From: an uncultured Bacilli bacterium
Lineage (GTDB): Bacteria; Bacillota_I; Bacilli_A; RF39; UBA660
Direction: 5' to 3'
Assembly: GCA_934167485.1 (NCBI GenBank)
Contig: CAKPKL010000007.1
Coordinates: 1-64,000 of the forward strand
Length of the DNA stretch: 64,000 nucleotides
The notes beneath the pieces were generated by a model, which did no database searches, had not been told where the DNA came from, and saw nothing but the letters and a program-made list of their open reading frames with translations. The position numbers and the translations under genes are program-made. Below are positions 36,021 through 45,539 of this stretch, one piece after another (positions within the stretch are counted from its first letter, which is position 1; each line of letters opens with the position of its first letter).

Positions 36021-36062
36021 CCCCCTAAAGAGAACGTAGTGATATATTCTCATTTTGTTTAT
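36021..36062 (+). other. attachment-site-like junction 4
   Basis: CCCCCTAAA, short hairpin GAGAA / TTCTC, then CATTTTGTTTAT (one T fewer than junctions 1 and 2). It marks the right limit of the array. Confidence 0.55.
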
Positions 36063-36234
36063 ATTAAAGGGTTTCATATTTGTTAAGTAATTTTAGTTAC
36101 ACAAGTGTTAAATAAATTTTATATTACCATTAACCAATAATTTTGAAATAGAAAAATATTTTATTAATCCCAAATTTAAAATAATAAATGTATTAATAGT
36201 TTTTATAATATTTTATGTGAAATGTTTGTGAATT

Positions 36235-36277
36235 TTAGCACTCATCGCTTGACTTTGCCAATCTAAAGTGGTAACAT
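36235..36277 (+). promoter_or_regulatory. hsp20 promoter with a partial CIRCE operator
   Basis: TTAGCACTC (36235-36243) is an exact left half of the HrcA operator CIRCE. After nine bases the right half is degenerate, CTTTGCCAA, with five of nine matches. The promoter TTGACT (36249-36254), 17 bases, TAACAT (36272-36277) overlaps it, so HrcA-type heat control is plausible. The 36062-36235 stretch shows nothing else. Confidence 0.55.
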
Positions 36278-36370
36278 TATATACGTAAGGTTGAGATACT
36301 TACAGGTATTAAATTTATATGTATGTGCTACCTTAGGGTGTCAACACATAAAGAAAGGAAGTAGATTTGT

Positions 36371-36787
36371 ATGATGCTAGTACCTAAGAGTAATTTTGAT
36401 TTGTTTGATGATATTTTTGGAGATCCATTCTTTATTAAAAATGAGAATAAGGTAATGAAGACTGATATTAGAGAAAGAGATAATAGTTATATTATTGATG
36501 TTGATTTACCAGGATTCAATAAAGATGATATTAAGATCGATGTAACTGATGGATATCTAACTATAAATGCAAAAATGAGTTCTGAAGACAAAGAAGAAAA
36601 AAATGAAAAATATGTAAGAAGGGAAAGATATTTTGGTGAATGTTCTCGTAGTTTCTATGTAGGTGAGAATGTTGAATCAGAAAATATTAAAGCTTCGTTT
36701 AAAAACGGTATTTTAAGTTTGGAAATTCCAAAAGTTGATGAAAAAGAAAAATTACCTGAAAAGAAATATATTGAAATTAGTGAATAA
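36371..36787 (+). CDS. hsp20: small heat-shock protein Hsp20
   Basis: 138-residue alpha-crystallin-type holdase chaperone. The crystallin domain spans about residues 30-125, with YIIDVDLPGFNKDDIKIDV, and ends with the signature KNGILSLEIPK; a short C-terminal tail follows. Start ATG 36371 follows AAAGGAAG. It has a long leader (about 90 bases) that could hold a thermosensor structure; I could not identify one. Single-gene unit with its own terminator. Confidence 0.95.
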   Translation: MMLVPKSNFDLFDDIFGDPFFIKNENKVMKTDIRERDNSYIIDVDLPGFNKDDIKIDVTDGYLTINAKMSSEDKEEKNEKYVRRERYFGECSRSFYVGENVESENIKASFKNGILSLEIPKVDEKEKLPEKKYIEISE

Positions 36788-36818
36788 AAGGATAAAGATG
36801 GGCTTTATCCTTTTTTTT
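36787..36818 (+). terminator. terminator of hsp20
   Basis: Perfect stem AAAGGATAAAG / CTTTATCCTTT with a five-base loop, then T5. Confidence 0.9.
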
Positions 36819-36819
36819 G

Positions 36820-36848
36820 TTGACAATATTTGGGTTTTGGTGTAGAAT
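36820..36848 (+). promoter_or_regulatory. promoter of the phosphoesterase-HEPN operon
   Basis: TTGACA (36820-36825), 17 bases, TAGAAT (36843-36848), 27 bases before the start of the 1320-aa gene. Near-consensus and therefore probably constitutive. Confidence 0.8.
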
Positions 36849-36875
36849 ATCTTGAGGTTTTAGGGGGATAAAATA

Positions 36876-39800
36876 ATGTTGATAACTAGTAAAAATATAT
36901 TAAGAATATTAGAAGATGATTCTATACCACTTTCTGAGAAAGATGATATTGTAGAAAAAAATAAATATGTTTTAGAACACTCATTTAATAAGTTAACCAA
37001 TGAACAAATAATTAACTATCTTTTAAATTCTAAAATACCAAAAAGTGCTAAAAGAGTACTATCAAATAATATTGATTCATTAAAAGAAAAATCAAAAAAT
37101 AAAAGAAGATTATTTATAAAAAAATTATTTGAAGATAGTATTAATTTTTGGACTCTTAATTATTACGATAAAAAAGATAAAAAGAATCTTATAAGATTAG
37201 ATAACATCAAAAAAGAATTTGTAAAACAAAATAAAGTAAGAGAAAGCGACTTATATCATGATTACATTCCAAAATCAATTAAAGAAATTATAATAAGCGA
37301 CATTTATAAAGGTGATTTAAATAAATTAATTTGTGAGTCTACTTTACCTATTAAATTAAAAAAAGAAATAATAGATATTGTATACGATGATAACAATTGT
37401 GTTGATTTATTGACTGATTTAAAAAATGATGATCTTAAAAATTATATTCTTCATACTAAATTTAACAGTATAAATGGTATAGCATTCGCTATAGCTTCTC
37501 TTAGATTAGATGATGAATGTAAAAAGTATATTGCTAAAAATAGGATAAATGTATATAACATATATGAAATAGCTATACAATTTTCATATATTACTCAATA
37601 TAAACAGTTTATAATTGAAAATTGTTATCCTATTCTTCAAGAATGTATAAAGAAAATACCTAGAAGAAAACTTTTTAGGAAATTATATGATTCTCGTAAT
37701 AGGGATTTTATGTCTGATTTGATTGTGGAGCAAAGAGAAGAAGATATAAATAAACAGATGAAAAAAATTATATTTCCATTTTCATTTAATGAAAAGGTAC
37801 TTAGTAGTCAAAATGAAAAATTAATTAAACTTGCAATAAAAAAACATCCATACAAACTTATTTTAACAATTTTATTTTCAAATGGGGAAGAGACATTGGA
37901 ATGGCTAAACATTGATAGTATATCAAATGAATTTAAGAATTTTATTGTAAAAATAAGTTCTCCAAAAATAAATAGGACTATAAAAAAAATTAAATCTAAT
38001 TATATAATTTATAAATTTATGACAAAAGATAGTAGTTTACCAAAGCAACTTCAAGATAGAATTTTAAATATACGTAAAAATTCAATAGTGCAGCAAATAG
38101 ATAAATTAGATGATCGAAATGTAGCCCATTTATTGTCTGATAATTTATTTATAGATTCAATAAGGGATTTAATAATAAAACTTAAAATTAATGAAAATAA
38201 TATAATAGACATTTTATCAAATATTGAAGATGAAAATGTAATGTGTAATATTATTGAAGAAAAAAATGATATAATAAAAAAAATATTAAATAGTTTAGAT
38301 AATGACCAATTATTTAAATTAAATAAGATATATAATGGTAAATTAAAAAATAATATAATTTTTAGTAATGAGACTTATTTTATTTCTAGATTAAAGCAAG
38401 TTGATGAAGTAACTCTATATAATAAGTTAGATGATTTAAAAACCGATATGATGATTAAGTATGTTATTCTAAAAATTATGGGTATGGAAGAAGCAGATAT
38501 AATTGATTGCTTAATGCTTATTAATATTATTGATAGTAGAACGGTTATTTATAATTATAAAGTGATAAAAGAATTTATTGAAAATTGTAATGTAAGCTTT
38601 TCAGCATTTGTACAATATGGATCTGGAACTGAAAAACATAGAGAATGGTTATCAAAAATTTTAAATATAATAAATGATGATAAATCAAAAGACTTTATTA
38701 AAGTAAAAGAATATATGTTTAATAATTTTTATGGCGATGACAAATATAAAGAAAATATGGTATCTACAATATCTAATTTTTTAGAACTTTTAGATAATTT
38801 TTCAGACAATTATGATGTACTTATTTCATTAGTTTCTAATAATAGAAAACTAATTCCAAAAGATAGATTAAATTTGCAATTTATATTTAATAATAAACTC
38901 TCTTGTGAAAATATAGATCAAATATCTGATATGAGAATAAATTTATATGAAAAATATAAAAAAATAATTAATGATCCAAATTCTAGTTTAAATAGTCTAA
39001 AACAAGTATGTCATGAATTGATTTTTAAACAAGCTGTAGATACATTGAGTAGTATAGGCGGAGTTAGGACTTTAGTTATGTTAAAAAATGAATATAACGA
39101 ATCTAGCGATATTTGCAAGTTAATAGATGAATTAATAGTTTATTCAAAAATAATAGAGAAATTAAGTACTACGAAAGATGAAATAGGACTTAGAAATTCA
39201 TTGAAATATATATTTGGTAATGATTATAATGATTTGATGAGATATGAAAATATTTTTTCACAATTTGATAAAAAAGTTTTAAAATTATTTGAACTTGATT
39301 CAAAATATAATTTGACACACATAGAAGACGCACGCAAAATTGATGGTACACTTGATTTAAAATTATGTTCTAAATATGGTGGCGAAGTTTTTGATTTTTC
39401 TGATAAAAATTATTGTTTGTATGCACATGTATTAAGTTTTGAGGAAAAAGTAGAAAATTTATTAAGAGGAAAATCTGATGGTTATAGTAATTTTATATCA
39501 GTAAGTCCTATAAGTTATTTAGGACAAAAATATTACTATGACTATTCTAATATGATTTTAGCGTTTGATAATATTCCAAGAGGTAGTTTTATATGTAGTT
39601 CTGTTTCTAATATGGGAAGTAACAGTGACATAAAACATAATTCTTTTGAAGTTAGAAATGTATGTAGAACTCAAAGGGGAATATTAGAAACGAGTGCGGT
39701 TACAAAAAATAATTCAGAAGCACTATTATATAGAGAGGGGTTAAAACCTTGTGGAATTATCCTAATTAATGGAAAAATTCCGACAGAGAAAGAACTTTTA

Positions 39801-40838
39801 TATCATAAAAAATATAATTTACCATTTATAATAACACAACCTAAGATGAAACCAATTGATAATCCTAGTATGGTTTTTAAACCTAATATAGAAGAATTTG
39901 ATAATGAACTATATACAAATGATTTAAATAAAATTTTAAATATATTAGATTCTAATGTGAAAATAAATAAAGAAAATGATATATATACAGGAAGGGAAGT
40001 AGCTCTTATTACAGATTGTCATTCTATGTATGAACCAACAATAGAAGTATTGGAAGATACAAGAAAAAGAGGTATATCAGAGATATATTCTTTAGGTGAC
40101 AATGTTGGTCTTGGTCCAAACCCTGAAGAAGTATTTGATATGCTTGAAGAATATGGTGTTAAAACAATTTCAGGAAATAGTGAATATTATAATACTCTTG
40201 GTATAGAGCCTTTTGATTATTTTGATAATCAAAAGATAGAAAATCAAGAATGGACTTACAATAAACTTGGTACATATAGAATAAATAAAATGAAATTGTA
40301 TCAACCATCTTTAGATATATGTGTGGGAAATAAAAAGATAGCGCTTTGTCATTTTGCTAATGATATTAGGTGGGATTATCCAGTACATAGCACTTGGTCA
40401 TATCAAGGAAATTATAAATATGGAACTGCTTCACAACAATTTTTATATACAAATAGTGATGAAGCTTTAAGAAAAATAGATAATTGTATTACAAGTCATA
40501 AAAAAACAGATAAATTTATAAAAGGATATTTATCAGCAAAACAAGAACCATTATTTAATGGTAAATTAGTAACAGATTATGATGCAGTATTTCAAGGACA
40601 TGTACATTTTGATATGAAGGATAAATTAAATAATACCGATATATATACATTAAGAGCTGTTGGAATGGGGTATGAGGAAGATCCTAAAAATACTGCATGT
40701 TATTATATTTTAAAAGAGAAGAAAGATGGTACATTTGATGTAGAAAAGAAATTGATAAAATTTAATAAAAATTTATTACTATCAAATGTAAAATCAAGTG
40801 GAATACCACATAAAGAAAAAATATTAAATTTTTTATAA
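36876..40838 (+). CDS. 1320-aa protein with C-terminal metallophosphoesterase
   Basis: Three parts are visible. Residues 1 to about 830 are helical, charged and without membrane segments. Residues about 850-1030 form a separate domain with YCLYAHVLSFEEKVENLL, SNFISVSPISY, GSFICSSVSNMG and QRGILETSAVTKNNSEALLY, of unknown type; the Y-x-H plus FISVS pattern loosely recalls ADP-ribosyltransferases. Residues 1040-1320 are a calcineurin-like phosphoesterase with DCH (1047-1049), GDN (1074-1076), GNSE (1100-1103, H replaced by S), CH (1158-1159) and GHVH (1241-1244). Start ATG follows AGGGGG. It is followed after 10 bases by the HEPN-motif gene, so the two form an operon. Confidence 0.8.
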   Translation: MLITSKNILRILEDDSIPLSEKDDIVEKNKYVLEHSFNKLTNEQIINYLLNSKIPKSAKRVLSNNIDSLKEKSKNKRRLFIKKLFEDSINFWTLNYYDKKDKKNLIRLDNIKKEFVKQNKVRESDLYHDYIPKSIKEIIISDIYKGDLNKLICESTLPIKLKKEIIDIVYDDNNCVDLLTDLKNDDLKNYILHTKFNSINGIAFAIASLRLDDECKKYIAKNRINVYNIYEIAIQFSYITQYKQFIIENCYPILQECIKKIPRRKLFRKLYDSRNRDFMSDLIVEQREEDINKQMKKIIFPFSFNEKVLSSQNEKLIKLAIKKHPYKLILTILFSNGEETLEWLNIDSISNEFKNFIVKISSPKINRTIKKIKSNYIIYKFMTKDSSLPKQLQDRILNIRKNSIVQQIDKLDDRNVAHLLSDNLFIDSIRDLIIKLKINENNIIDILSNIEDENVMCNIIEEKNDIIKKILNSLDNDQLFKLNKIYNGKLKNNIIFSNETYFISRLKQVDEVTLYNKLDDLKTDMMIKYVILKIMGMEEADIIDCLMLINIIDSRTVIYNYKVIKEFIENCNVSFSAFVQYGSGTEKHREWLSKILNIINDDKSKDFIKVKEYMFNNFYGDDKYKENMVSTISNFLELLDNFSDNYDVLISLVSNNRKLIPKDRLNLQFIFNNKLSCENIDQISDMRINLYEKYKKIINDPNSSLNSLKQVCHELIFKQAVDTLSSIGGVRTLVMLKNEYNESSDICKLIDELIVYSKIIEKLSTTKDEIGLRNSLKYIFGNDYNDLMRYENIFSQFDKKVLKLFELDSKYNLTHIEDARKIDGTLDLKLCSKYGGEVFDFSDKNYCLYAHVLSFEEKVENLLRGKSDGYSNFISVSPISYLGQKYYYDYSNMILAFDNIPRGSFICSSVSNMGSNSDIKHNSFEVRNVCRTQRGILETSAVTKNNSEALLYREGLKPCGIILINGKIPTEKELLYHKKYNLPFIITQPKMKPIDNPSMVFKPNIEEFDNELYTNDLNKILNILDSNVKINKENDIYTGREVALITDCHSMYEPTIEVLEDTRKRGISEIYSLGDNVGLGPNPEEVFDMLEEYGVKTISGNSEYYNTLGIEPFDYFDNQKIENQEWTYNKLGTYRINKMKLYQPSLDICVGNKKIALCHFANDIRWDYPVHSTWSYQGNYKYGTASQQFLYTNSDEALRKIDNCITSHKKTDKFIKGYLSAKQEPLFNGKLVTDYDAVFQGHVHFDMKDKLNNTDIYTLRAVGMGYEEDPKNTACYYILKEKKDGTFDVEKKLIKFNKNLLLSNVKSSGIPHKEKILNFL

Positions 40839-40848
40839 GAGGAGATTT

Positions 40849-42528
40849 ATGAATAAAATAGATAATATAATGTATTATTTTGATGGAAATTTTGCTTTTG
40901 CTTTATTTATATCAGATTTTCTTTATAATGAAGAAAAAAATTCATATTATATATGTAAAAAAGAATATATAAATGCAGCAAAGGTTGGTTGTATTAGTAA
41001 TATTCTTTTAGCTATTAAAGAAGATTTAATTGAAAAAAAAGAAAATGTAAATTATGAGTCAAGAATATTTTTAGATGAATTAGAAAGTTCAGTAGAAATT
41101 TTAGCTACTAAAACAAAAAATGGTTACTCCATAAACAATTATGAATTTAGTGATGCTCCAAGTCTAGTAGCTTTTCTTAGGAATAAAATCGCACATGGAG
41201 ATTTTACACTAGATTTATCACATACAAGAATAATAATAAATAGTGATGGGAAAGAGATTATTATAAATATAAATAAGCTTAGTTCATTTATTAATCACGC
41301 AGCTATAAATTATTCTAGAAGAATACAAAAAAAAGAGTATACAAGAAGTTTTTTTATAACAGAGAAACAGGATAAAAAAAGAACAAAACCTATAACAAGT
41401 AAGGATGAATTAAAAAAATTTATAAAGACTTATTATGAAATTAGATTTGATCTTAAAAGAATTGATGGAAAAGATGTAGAAAAGTATATAGCTAATGAAT
41501 TTGAATATGTAATAAATAGTTTTAAAAAAGATTTAGATTTAAAAAAATTAATGAATTTTAAAAATAAGATAAAAAGTGAATATTACTTTGATTGGAAAAG
41601 AATAAAAGTTGATAGTAAAAAATTAGATGCTGCATCAGAAAGCATTATAAATATAATTCCAACAGACATTAATTATAAGATTCAAGTTTATTCTATATCG
41701 CAAGAGTTAATAGGATGGTTAAATCCTCTTTATCAAAAATATAATTCAATTTTAGCAAGTTCAAATAATTTATTATTATTAGATGCAATTTATAAAATAG
41801 GTACTTATAACAAAAAAGAATTATTAGGATATATTGTTACAAATCATGGTAATTTATATTTTAATCAAGACTATATGGCCAGTACATCTATTAGTTTATT
41901 TAATGCATTATTTTCATATCCCTTTGACGATATATATAAAAATACACATGAGTTTACAAATGAGAACAATACTGGGTTAGATTATTCCTTATTAGATTTG
42001 AGATATATGAAAGTAGAAAAACATACAATTGAAACCCCTATAAAAAATGAACTTATAACAAGTAAATTAGCAAAACAAAAAGAATTGCAAAAATTGAAAG
42101 AAAAGTATGAAGAATTATCTATTAGTCTAAAAAATGTAAAAGATAAAAATAATTCAAATGCAATCAAAAAAATAAATAAATTAATATATAATATAGATAA
42201 GTGTATTGATGAAAAAATAAATGAAATAAAATCTATAGATAAAAGGCTATTTGAGGTATTAGAATATATAAATAACAATAAAAATTATTTAAAGAATAAA
42301 GCTATTATAGAGGGTATTAGAAATTCTATCGCACATGGAAATTATAGAGTAGAATTAGACGGAAATATGGAAAATTCTAAAATGATTTTTGAAGATATAT
42401 ATAATAATGAACTTACATTTAAGGGTACAATATCAATTCAAAAGTTTTTACAAATGATAATTTATAATTGTACATTTATAAATGATTTTATAAAACAAAA
42501 ACAAAAAATATCTTTTAAAGTTAAGTAG
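40849..42528 (+). CDS. 559-aa protein with two HEPN-type RNxIAHG motifs
   Basis: Two copies of the RNase motif R-x4-H occur in similar surroundings: FLRNKIAHGDF (Arg111-His116) and GIRNSIAHGNY (Arg491-His496). Each is followed by a beta pair with an II/MI core. Helical regions and a coiled coil (about residues 400-465) separate them. HEPN domains with this motif are metal-independent ribonucleases in toxin-antitoxin, abortive infection and Cas13 proteins; two motifs in one chain could form an intramolecular active site. ATG 40849 follows GAGGAG. It is second in the operon after the phosphoesterase protein. The family is not recognised; RNase activity is inferred. Confidence 0.75.
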   Translation: MNKIDNIMYYFDGNFAFALFISDFLYNEEKNSYYICKKEYINAAKVGCISNILLAIKEDLIEKKENVNYESRIFLDELESSVEILATKTKNGYSINNYEFSDAPSLVAFLRNKIAHGDFTLDLSHTRIIINSDGKEIIININKLSSFINHAAINYSRRIQKKEYTRSFFITEKQDKKRTKPITSKDELKKFIKTYYEIRFDLKRIDGKDVEKYIANEFEYVINSFKKDLDLKKLMNFKNKIKSEYYFDWKRIKVDSKKLDAASESIINIIPTDINYKIQVYSISQELIGWLNPLYQKYNSILASSNNLLLLDAIYKIGTYNKKELLGYIVTNHGNLYFNQDYMASTSISLFNALFSYPFDDIYKNTHEFTNENNTGLDYSLLDLRYMKVEKHTIETPIKNELITSKLAKQKELQKLKEKYEELSISLKNVKDKNNSNAIKKINKLIYNIDKCIDEKINEIKSIDKRLFEVLEYINNNKNYLKNKAIIEGIRNSIAHGNYRVELDGNMENSKMIFEDIYNNELTFKGTISIQKFLQMIIYNCTFINDFIKQKQKISFKVK

Positions 42529-42577
42529 AATTAATTGAATAAAAGTGTTATACTATAAATAGTAATGAGGTGAAGTT

Positions 42578-43684
42578 ATGAAGAAAGTTGTAATAGGCAT
42601 GAGTGGCGGAGTAGATTCATCTGTAGCAGCTATAAAATTAAAAGAGCAAGGATATGAAGTAATAGGACTTTTTATGCGTAATTGGGATTCTTTTACAGAT
42701 GGTGAGTATGAAGGTGCCCCTGTATCAAGTAAAGGAATTTGTCCACAAGAGGTTGATTATAACGACGCTAAAGCTGTATGTGATAAAATTGGTATTCCAC
42801 TTTATAGAAAAGATTTTATAAAAGAATATTGGGATTATGTTTTTACATACTTTCTTGATGAACTAAAAAAAGGTAGGACACCTAATCCAGATATAATGTG
42901 TAATAAATATATAAAATTTGATATGTTTGCTAAAGAAGCACAAAAATTAGGAGCAGATTATATTGCTACAGGACATTATGCAAGAATAGAAAATGGAAAA
43001 TTATTAAAAGCAGTTGATGAAAACAAAGACCAAACTTATTTTTTATCTCAGGTAAGTCGTGAACAATTAAAAAATGTATTATTTCCAATAGGCGATATGT
43101 TAAAACCTGATGTAAGAAAAATAGCAGAAAAATATGATTTAATAACGGCAGAAAAAAAAGATTCAACTGGTATTTGTTTTATAGGAGAGAGAAATTTTAA
43201 TAATTTTTTAAAAAATTATTTACCTAATACTCCAGGTGATGTCGTAAACATTGATACAAATGAAGTAATAGGTAAACATATAGGACTTATGTATTATACT
43301 ATAGGGCAAAGAAGAGGTCTTGATATAGGTGGTACAAAAGATAGAATGTTTGTAGTAGGAAAAGATTTAGAAAAAAATATTTTATATATTTGTATTGGTG
43401 ATGATAATGATTATTTAATATCAGATTCTTGTATAATTGAAGATATAAATTATTTGGAAAAAGAAAAAATAACAAAATGTAATGCTAAGTTTAGATATAG
43501 ACAAAAGGATATACCAGTAGAATTAGAATGGTTAGATAATAATCAAATATTAGTTAAGTATCCACAAGGTGTTAAAAGAGTAACACCAGGACAAGCTTGT
43601 GTGCTTTATGATGGTGTAGAGTGCCTTGGTGGAGGTATTATTAAAGAAGTAAGAAAAAATGGCAAAAAACTTTGGTATTTATAA
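42578..43684 (+). CDS. mnmA: tRNA-specific 2-thiouridylase MnmA
   Basis: Adds sulphur to U34 of Lys, Glu and Gln tRNAs using ATP. The PP-loop is GMSGGVDSS at the N-terminus. The catalytic cysteines are likely those in CNKYIKF (near 107) and TGICFIGERNF (near 200). The C-terminal segment ends TPGQACVLYDG. 368 residues, normal. ATG 42578 follows TGAGGTGAA. Confidence 0.96.
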   Translation: MKKVVIGMSGGVDSSVAAIKLKEQGYEVIGLFMRNWDSFTDGEYEGAPVSSKGICPQEVDYNDAKAVCDKIGIPLYRKDFIKEYWDYVFTYFLDELKKGRTPNPDIMCNKYIKFDMFAKEAQKLGADYIATGHYARIENGKLLKAVDENKDQTYFLSQVSREQLKNVLFPIGDMLKPDVRKIAEKYDLITAEKKDSTGICFIGERNFNNFLKNYLPNTPGDVVNIDTNEVIGKHIGLMYYTIGQRRGLDIGGTKDRMFVVGKDLEKNILYICIGDDNDYLISDSCIIEDINYLEKEKITKCNAKFRYRQKDIPVELEWLDNNQILVKYPQGVKRVTPGQACVLYDGVECLGGGIIKEVRKNGKKLWYL

Positions 43685-43770
43685 AAAAGTTTTTGTCTTT
43701 TTTTTGGGCATATATACATTCTAAAAATTTAAATATTCATATAAATATAATAGCGAATATGGAGGAATAT

Positions 43771-44526
43771 ATGGATATTTTTATAGGAATTATTATTCCC
43801 TTTATTGGAACAACTTTAGGTTCTGGAATGGTTTTTTTATTAAAAAATAAGATTAATGATAACATAAATAAATTGTTACTTGGTTTTGCAAGTGGAGTAA
43901 TGTTAGCAGCAAGTATTTGGTCACTTCTAATGCCATCCATAGACATGGCTACATCACAAGGTATTGTTTCTTGGTTTCCAGCATCACTTGGATTTGTTCT
44001 AGGAGTTATATCCTTAATTGTTTTAGATTATTTTATTCCAAAATTAAATAATTTAAAATTTAAATTAAGTAAAAATGCTAAATTAGCATTAGTTGTAACT
44101 CTTCATAATATACCAGAAGGAATGGCAGTTGGAGTTGTTTTTGCAGGACTTATATCAGGAGATACATCAATAACCTTCGCCGCAGCTTTAGCGCTTAGTA
44201 TAGGTATAGCAATCCAAAATTTTCCTGAAGGTGCAATTATATCAATGCCACTTAAAAGTTCTGGGGATAGTAAGTTAAAATCATTTATAATTGGAACTTT
44301 ATCAGGTGCCGTAGAACCTATTTTTGCTATTATTACCATCTTACTTATAAATGTAATAACTCCCATTTTACCTTATTTATTATCTTATGCAGCAGGATGC
44401 ATGCTATATGTTGTTGTAGAAGAATTATTGCCAGATGCACACAATAATGATAAATTTAAGTTAACTGTATCTGGAACAACTTTAGGATTTGTATTAATGA
44501 TGATACTTGATATAGCTTTGGGATAA
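43771..44526 (+). CDS. ZIP-family metal transporter
   Basis: 252 residues from ATG 43771, chosen because GGAGGA lies nine bases upstream; the frame is open back to 43672 but has no site there. Eight hydrophobic segments are visible. The metal-binding motif HNIPEGMAVG in the fourth segment and QNFPEGAI in the fifth identify a ZIP/GufA-type zinc or divalent metal importer in the cytoplasmic membrane. A histidine-rich loop is not present. Confidence 0.9.
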   Translation: MDIFIGIIIPFIGTTLGSGMVFLLKNKINDNINKLLLGFASGVMLAASIWSLLMPSIDMATSQGIVSWFPASLGFVLGVISLIVLDYFIPKLNNLKFKLSKNAKLALVVTLHNIPEGMAVGVVFAGLISGDTSITFAAALALSIGIAIQNFPEGAIISMPLKSSGDSKLKSFIIGTLSGAVEPIFAIITILLINVITPILPYLLSYAAGCMLYVVVEELLPDAHNNDKFKLTVSGTTLGFVLMMILDIALG

Positions 44527-44548
44527 ACAACTAATAGTTGTTTTTTTT
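44527..44548 (+). terminator. terminator of the ZIP gene
   Basis: ACAACT-aat-AGTTGT followed by seven T. Confidence 0.85.
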
Positions 44549-44566
44549 AGTACTAGTATGATATAA

Positions 44567-45055
44567 TTGTATGGTATGGAGAATAGTGATAAAATGAAAA
44601 AAATATTATCATTTATAGTTTATAAAAATAAATTTTTACTTCTAAAAGGTAGTGAAAAAGACCCACAATTTAAAGAATCTTTTTGGTATGTAGTAACAGG
44701 TTCTAAAGAGAATATAGATAAAACTTTAATTGATACTGTAAAAAGAGAAGTAAAAGAAGAAACAAATTTAAAAGTCAAAGATTTAAAATATTTAAACTTA
44801 ATATTTAAATATAAATCTTTAGATTATTTATGTGAAGAGTATTGTTATGTTTCTTATGTAGATTCACTTGATGTAATATTAAATGAAGAAAGTATTGATT
44901 ATTGTTGGTGTAGTAAAGATGAGTTTTTAAATAAAATAAAGTTATATATAAAAAGAGAAGAAATGAATAATATTTTAGATTCTATTTTAAATAATAAAAT
45001 TCCTTATGAAAAAGAGACAATTTATTATATAGGAGCGGAAAATGAAAATAGTTGA
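44567..45055 (+). CDS. NUDIX hydrolase
   Basis: Up to 162 residues; the start could also be ATG 44594 (MKKILSF), which has GGAG 12 bases upstream. The Nudix box reads GSKENIDKTLIDTVKREVKEET, with the metal-binding REVKEE core. The substrate cannot be deduced. It overlaps the next gene by 14 bases, so it forms an operon with the GNAT, SDR and DUF4186 genes. Confidence 0.88.
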   Translation: MYGMENSDKMKKILSFIVYKNKFLLLKGSEKDPQFKESFWYVVTGSKENIDKTLIDTVKREVKEETNLKVKDLKYLNLIFKYKSLDYLCEEYCYVSYVDSLDVILNEESIDYCWCSKDEFLNKIKLYIKREEMNNILDSILNNKIPYEKETIYYIGAENENS

Positions 45056-45539
45056 ATATGAAGATAAGTATTTAGAAAACGTTAAAGATTTACTTGTTGA
45101 ACTTGAAGAATATTTAGTAGAAATAGATCAAGATAACTTAGATAGAGTACATCAGGAATATAGGAATAAGATGGCTAAATTAGATTTAGAAGAAGTAAAT
45201 AAAAATAGTGGTAAGTGTTATTTGGCTATTCAAGATGGTAAAGTTATAGGGCTTATTATGGGTATAGTAAGAAAGTATGATGAATTTGATTATCTTGATT
45301 ATAAATGCCCTAAAACAGGTGTAATAACAGAATTAATAGTTACAAAACAAACTAGAAACAATGGAACAGGAAAAATACTTATTGAAACTATGGAAAAATA
45401 TTTTAAATCTATTAAGTGTGAATATGTTTTAGTAGATGTTTTTGCCTATAATATGAGTGGTGTTAATTTTTATAACAATAGAGGTTATCATAATAGAATG
45501 CATACAATGATAAAAAATATAGAGGGAAAAGTGGAGTAA
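45042..45539 (+). CDS. GNAT-family acetyltransferase
   Basis: 165 residues. The acetyl-CoA-binding region is ELIVTKQTRNNGTGKILIET, near residues 97-116, close to the Q/RxxGxG/A motif (here TRNNGTG), followed by NFYNNRGYHNR typical of the GNAT C-terminus. Substrate unknown. Start ATG overlaps the NUDIX gene and the stop overlaps the SDR start codon. Confidence 0.88.
   Translation: MKIVEYEDKYLENVKDLLVELEEYLVEIDQDNLDRVHQEYRNKMAKLDLEEVNKNSGKCYLAIQDGKVIGLIMGIVRKYDEFDYLDYKCPKTGVITELIVTKQTRNNGTGKILIETMEKYFKSIKCEYVLVDVFAYNMSGVNFYNNRGYHNRMHTMIKNIEGKVE

Larger units (their letters stand above)
27681..36051. mobile_element. integrative element 3
   Basis: Lies between junctions 3 and 4. It has a left arm repeat (27727-27747), an integrase near the left end and a type III restriction-modification operon as cargo. 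A right arm repeat is not clear; TTAAGGTA near 35939 may be a decayed copy. No relaxase is visible. Confidence 0.6.

Noticed and set aside
36235..36261. Full CIRCE operator at hsp20.
   Set aside because: Only the left half is exact; the right half matches five of nine, so it is recorded as partial.
15540..36370. CRISPR array or prophage in the accessory region.
   Set aside because: No regularly spaced repeats, cas genes, or phage structural, terminase or lysis genes; the content fits small integrative elements.
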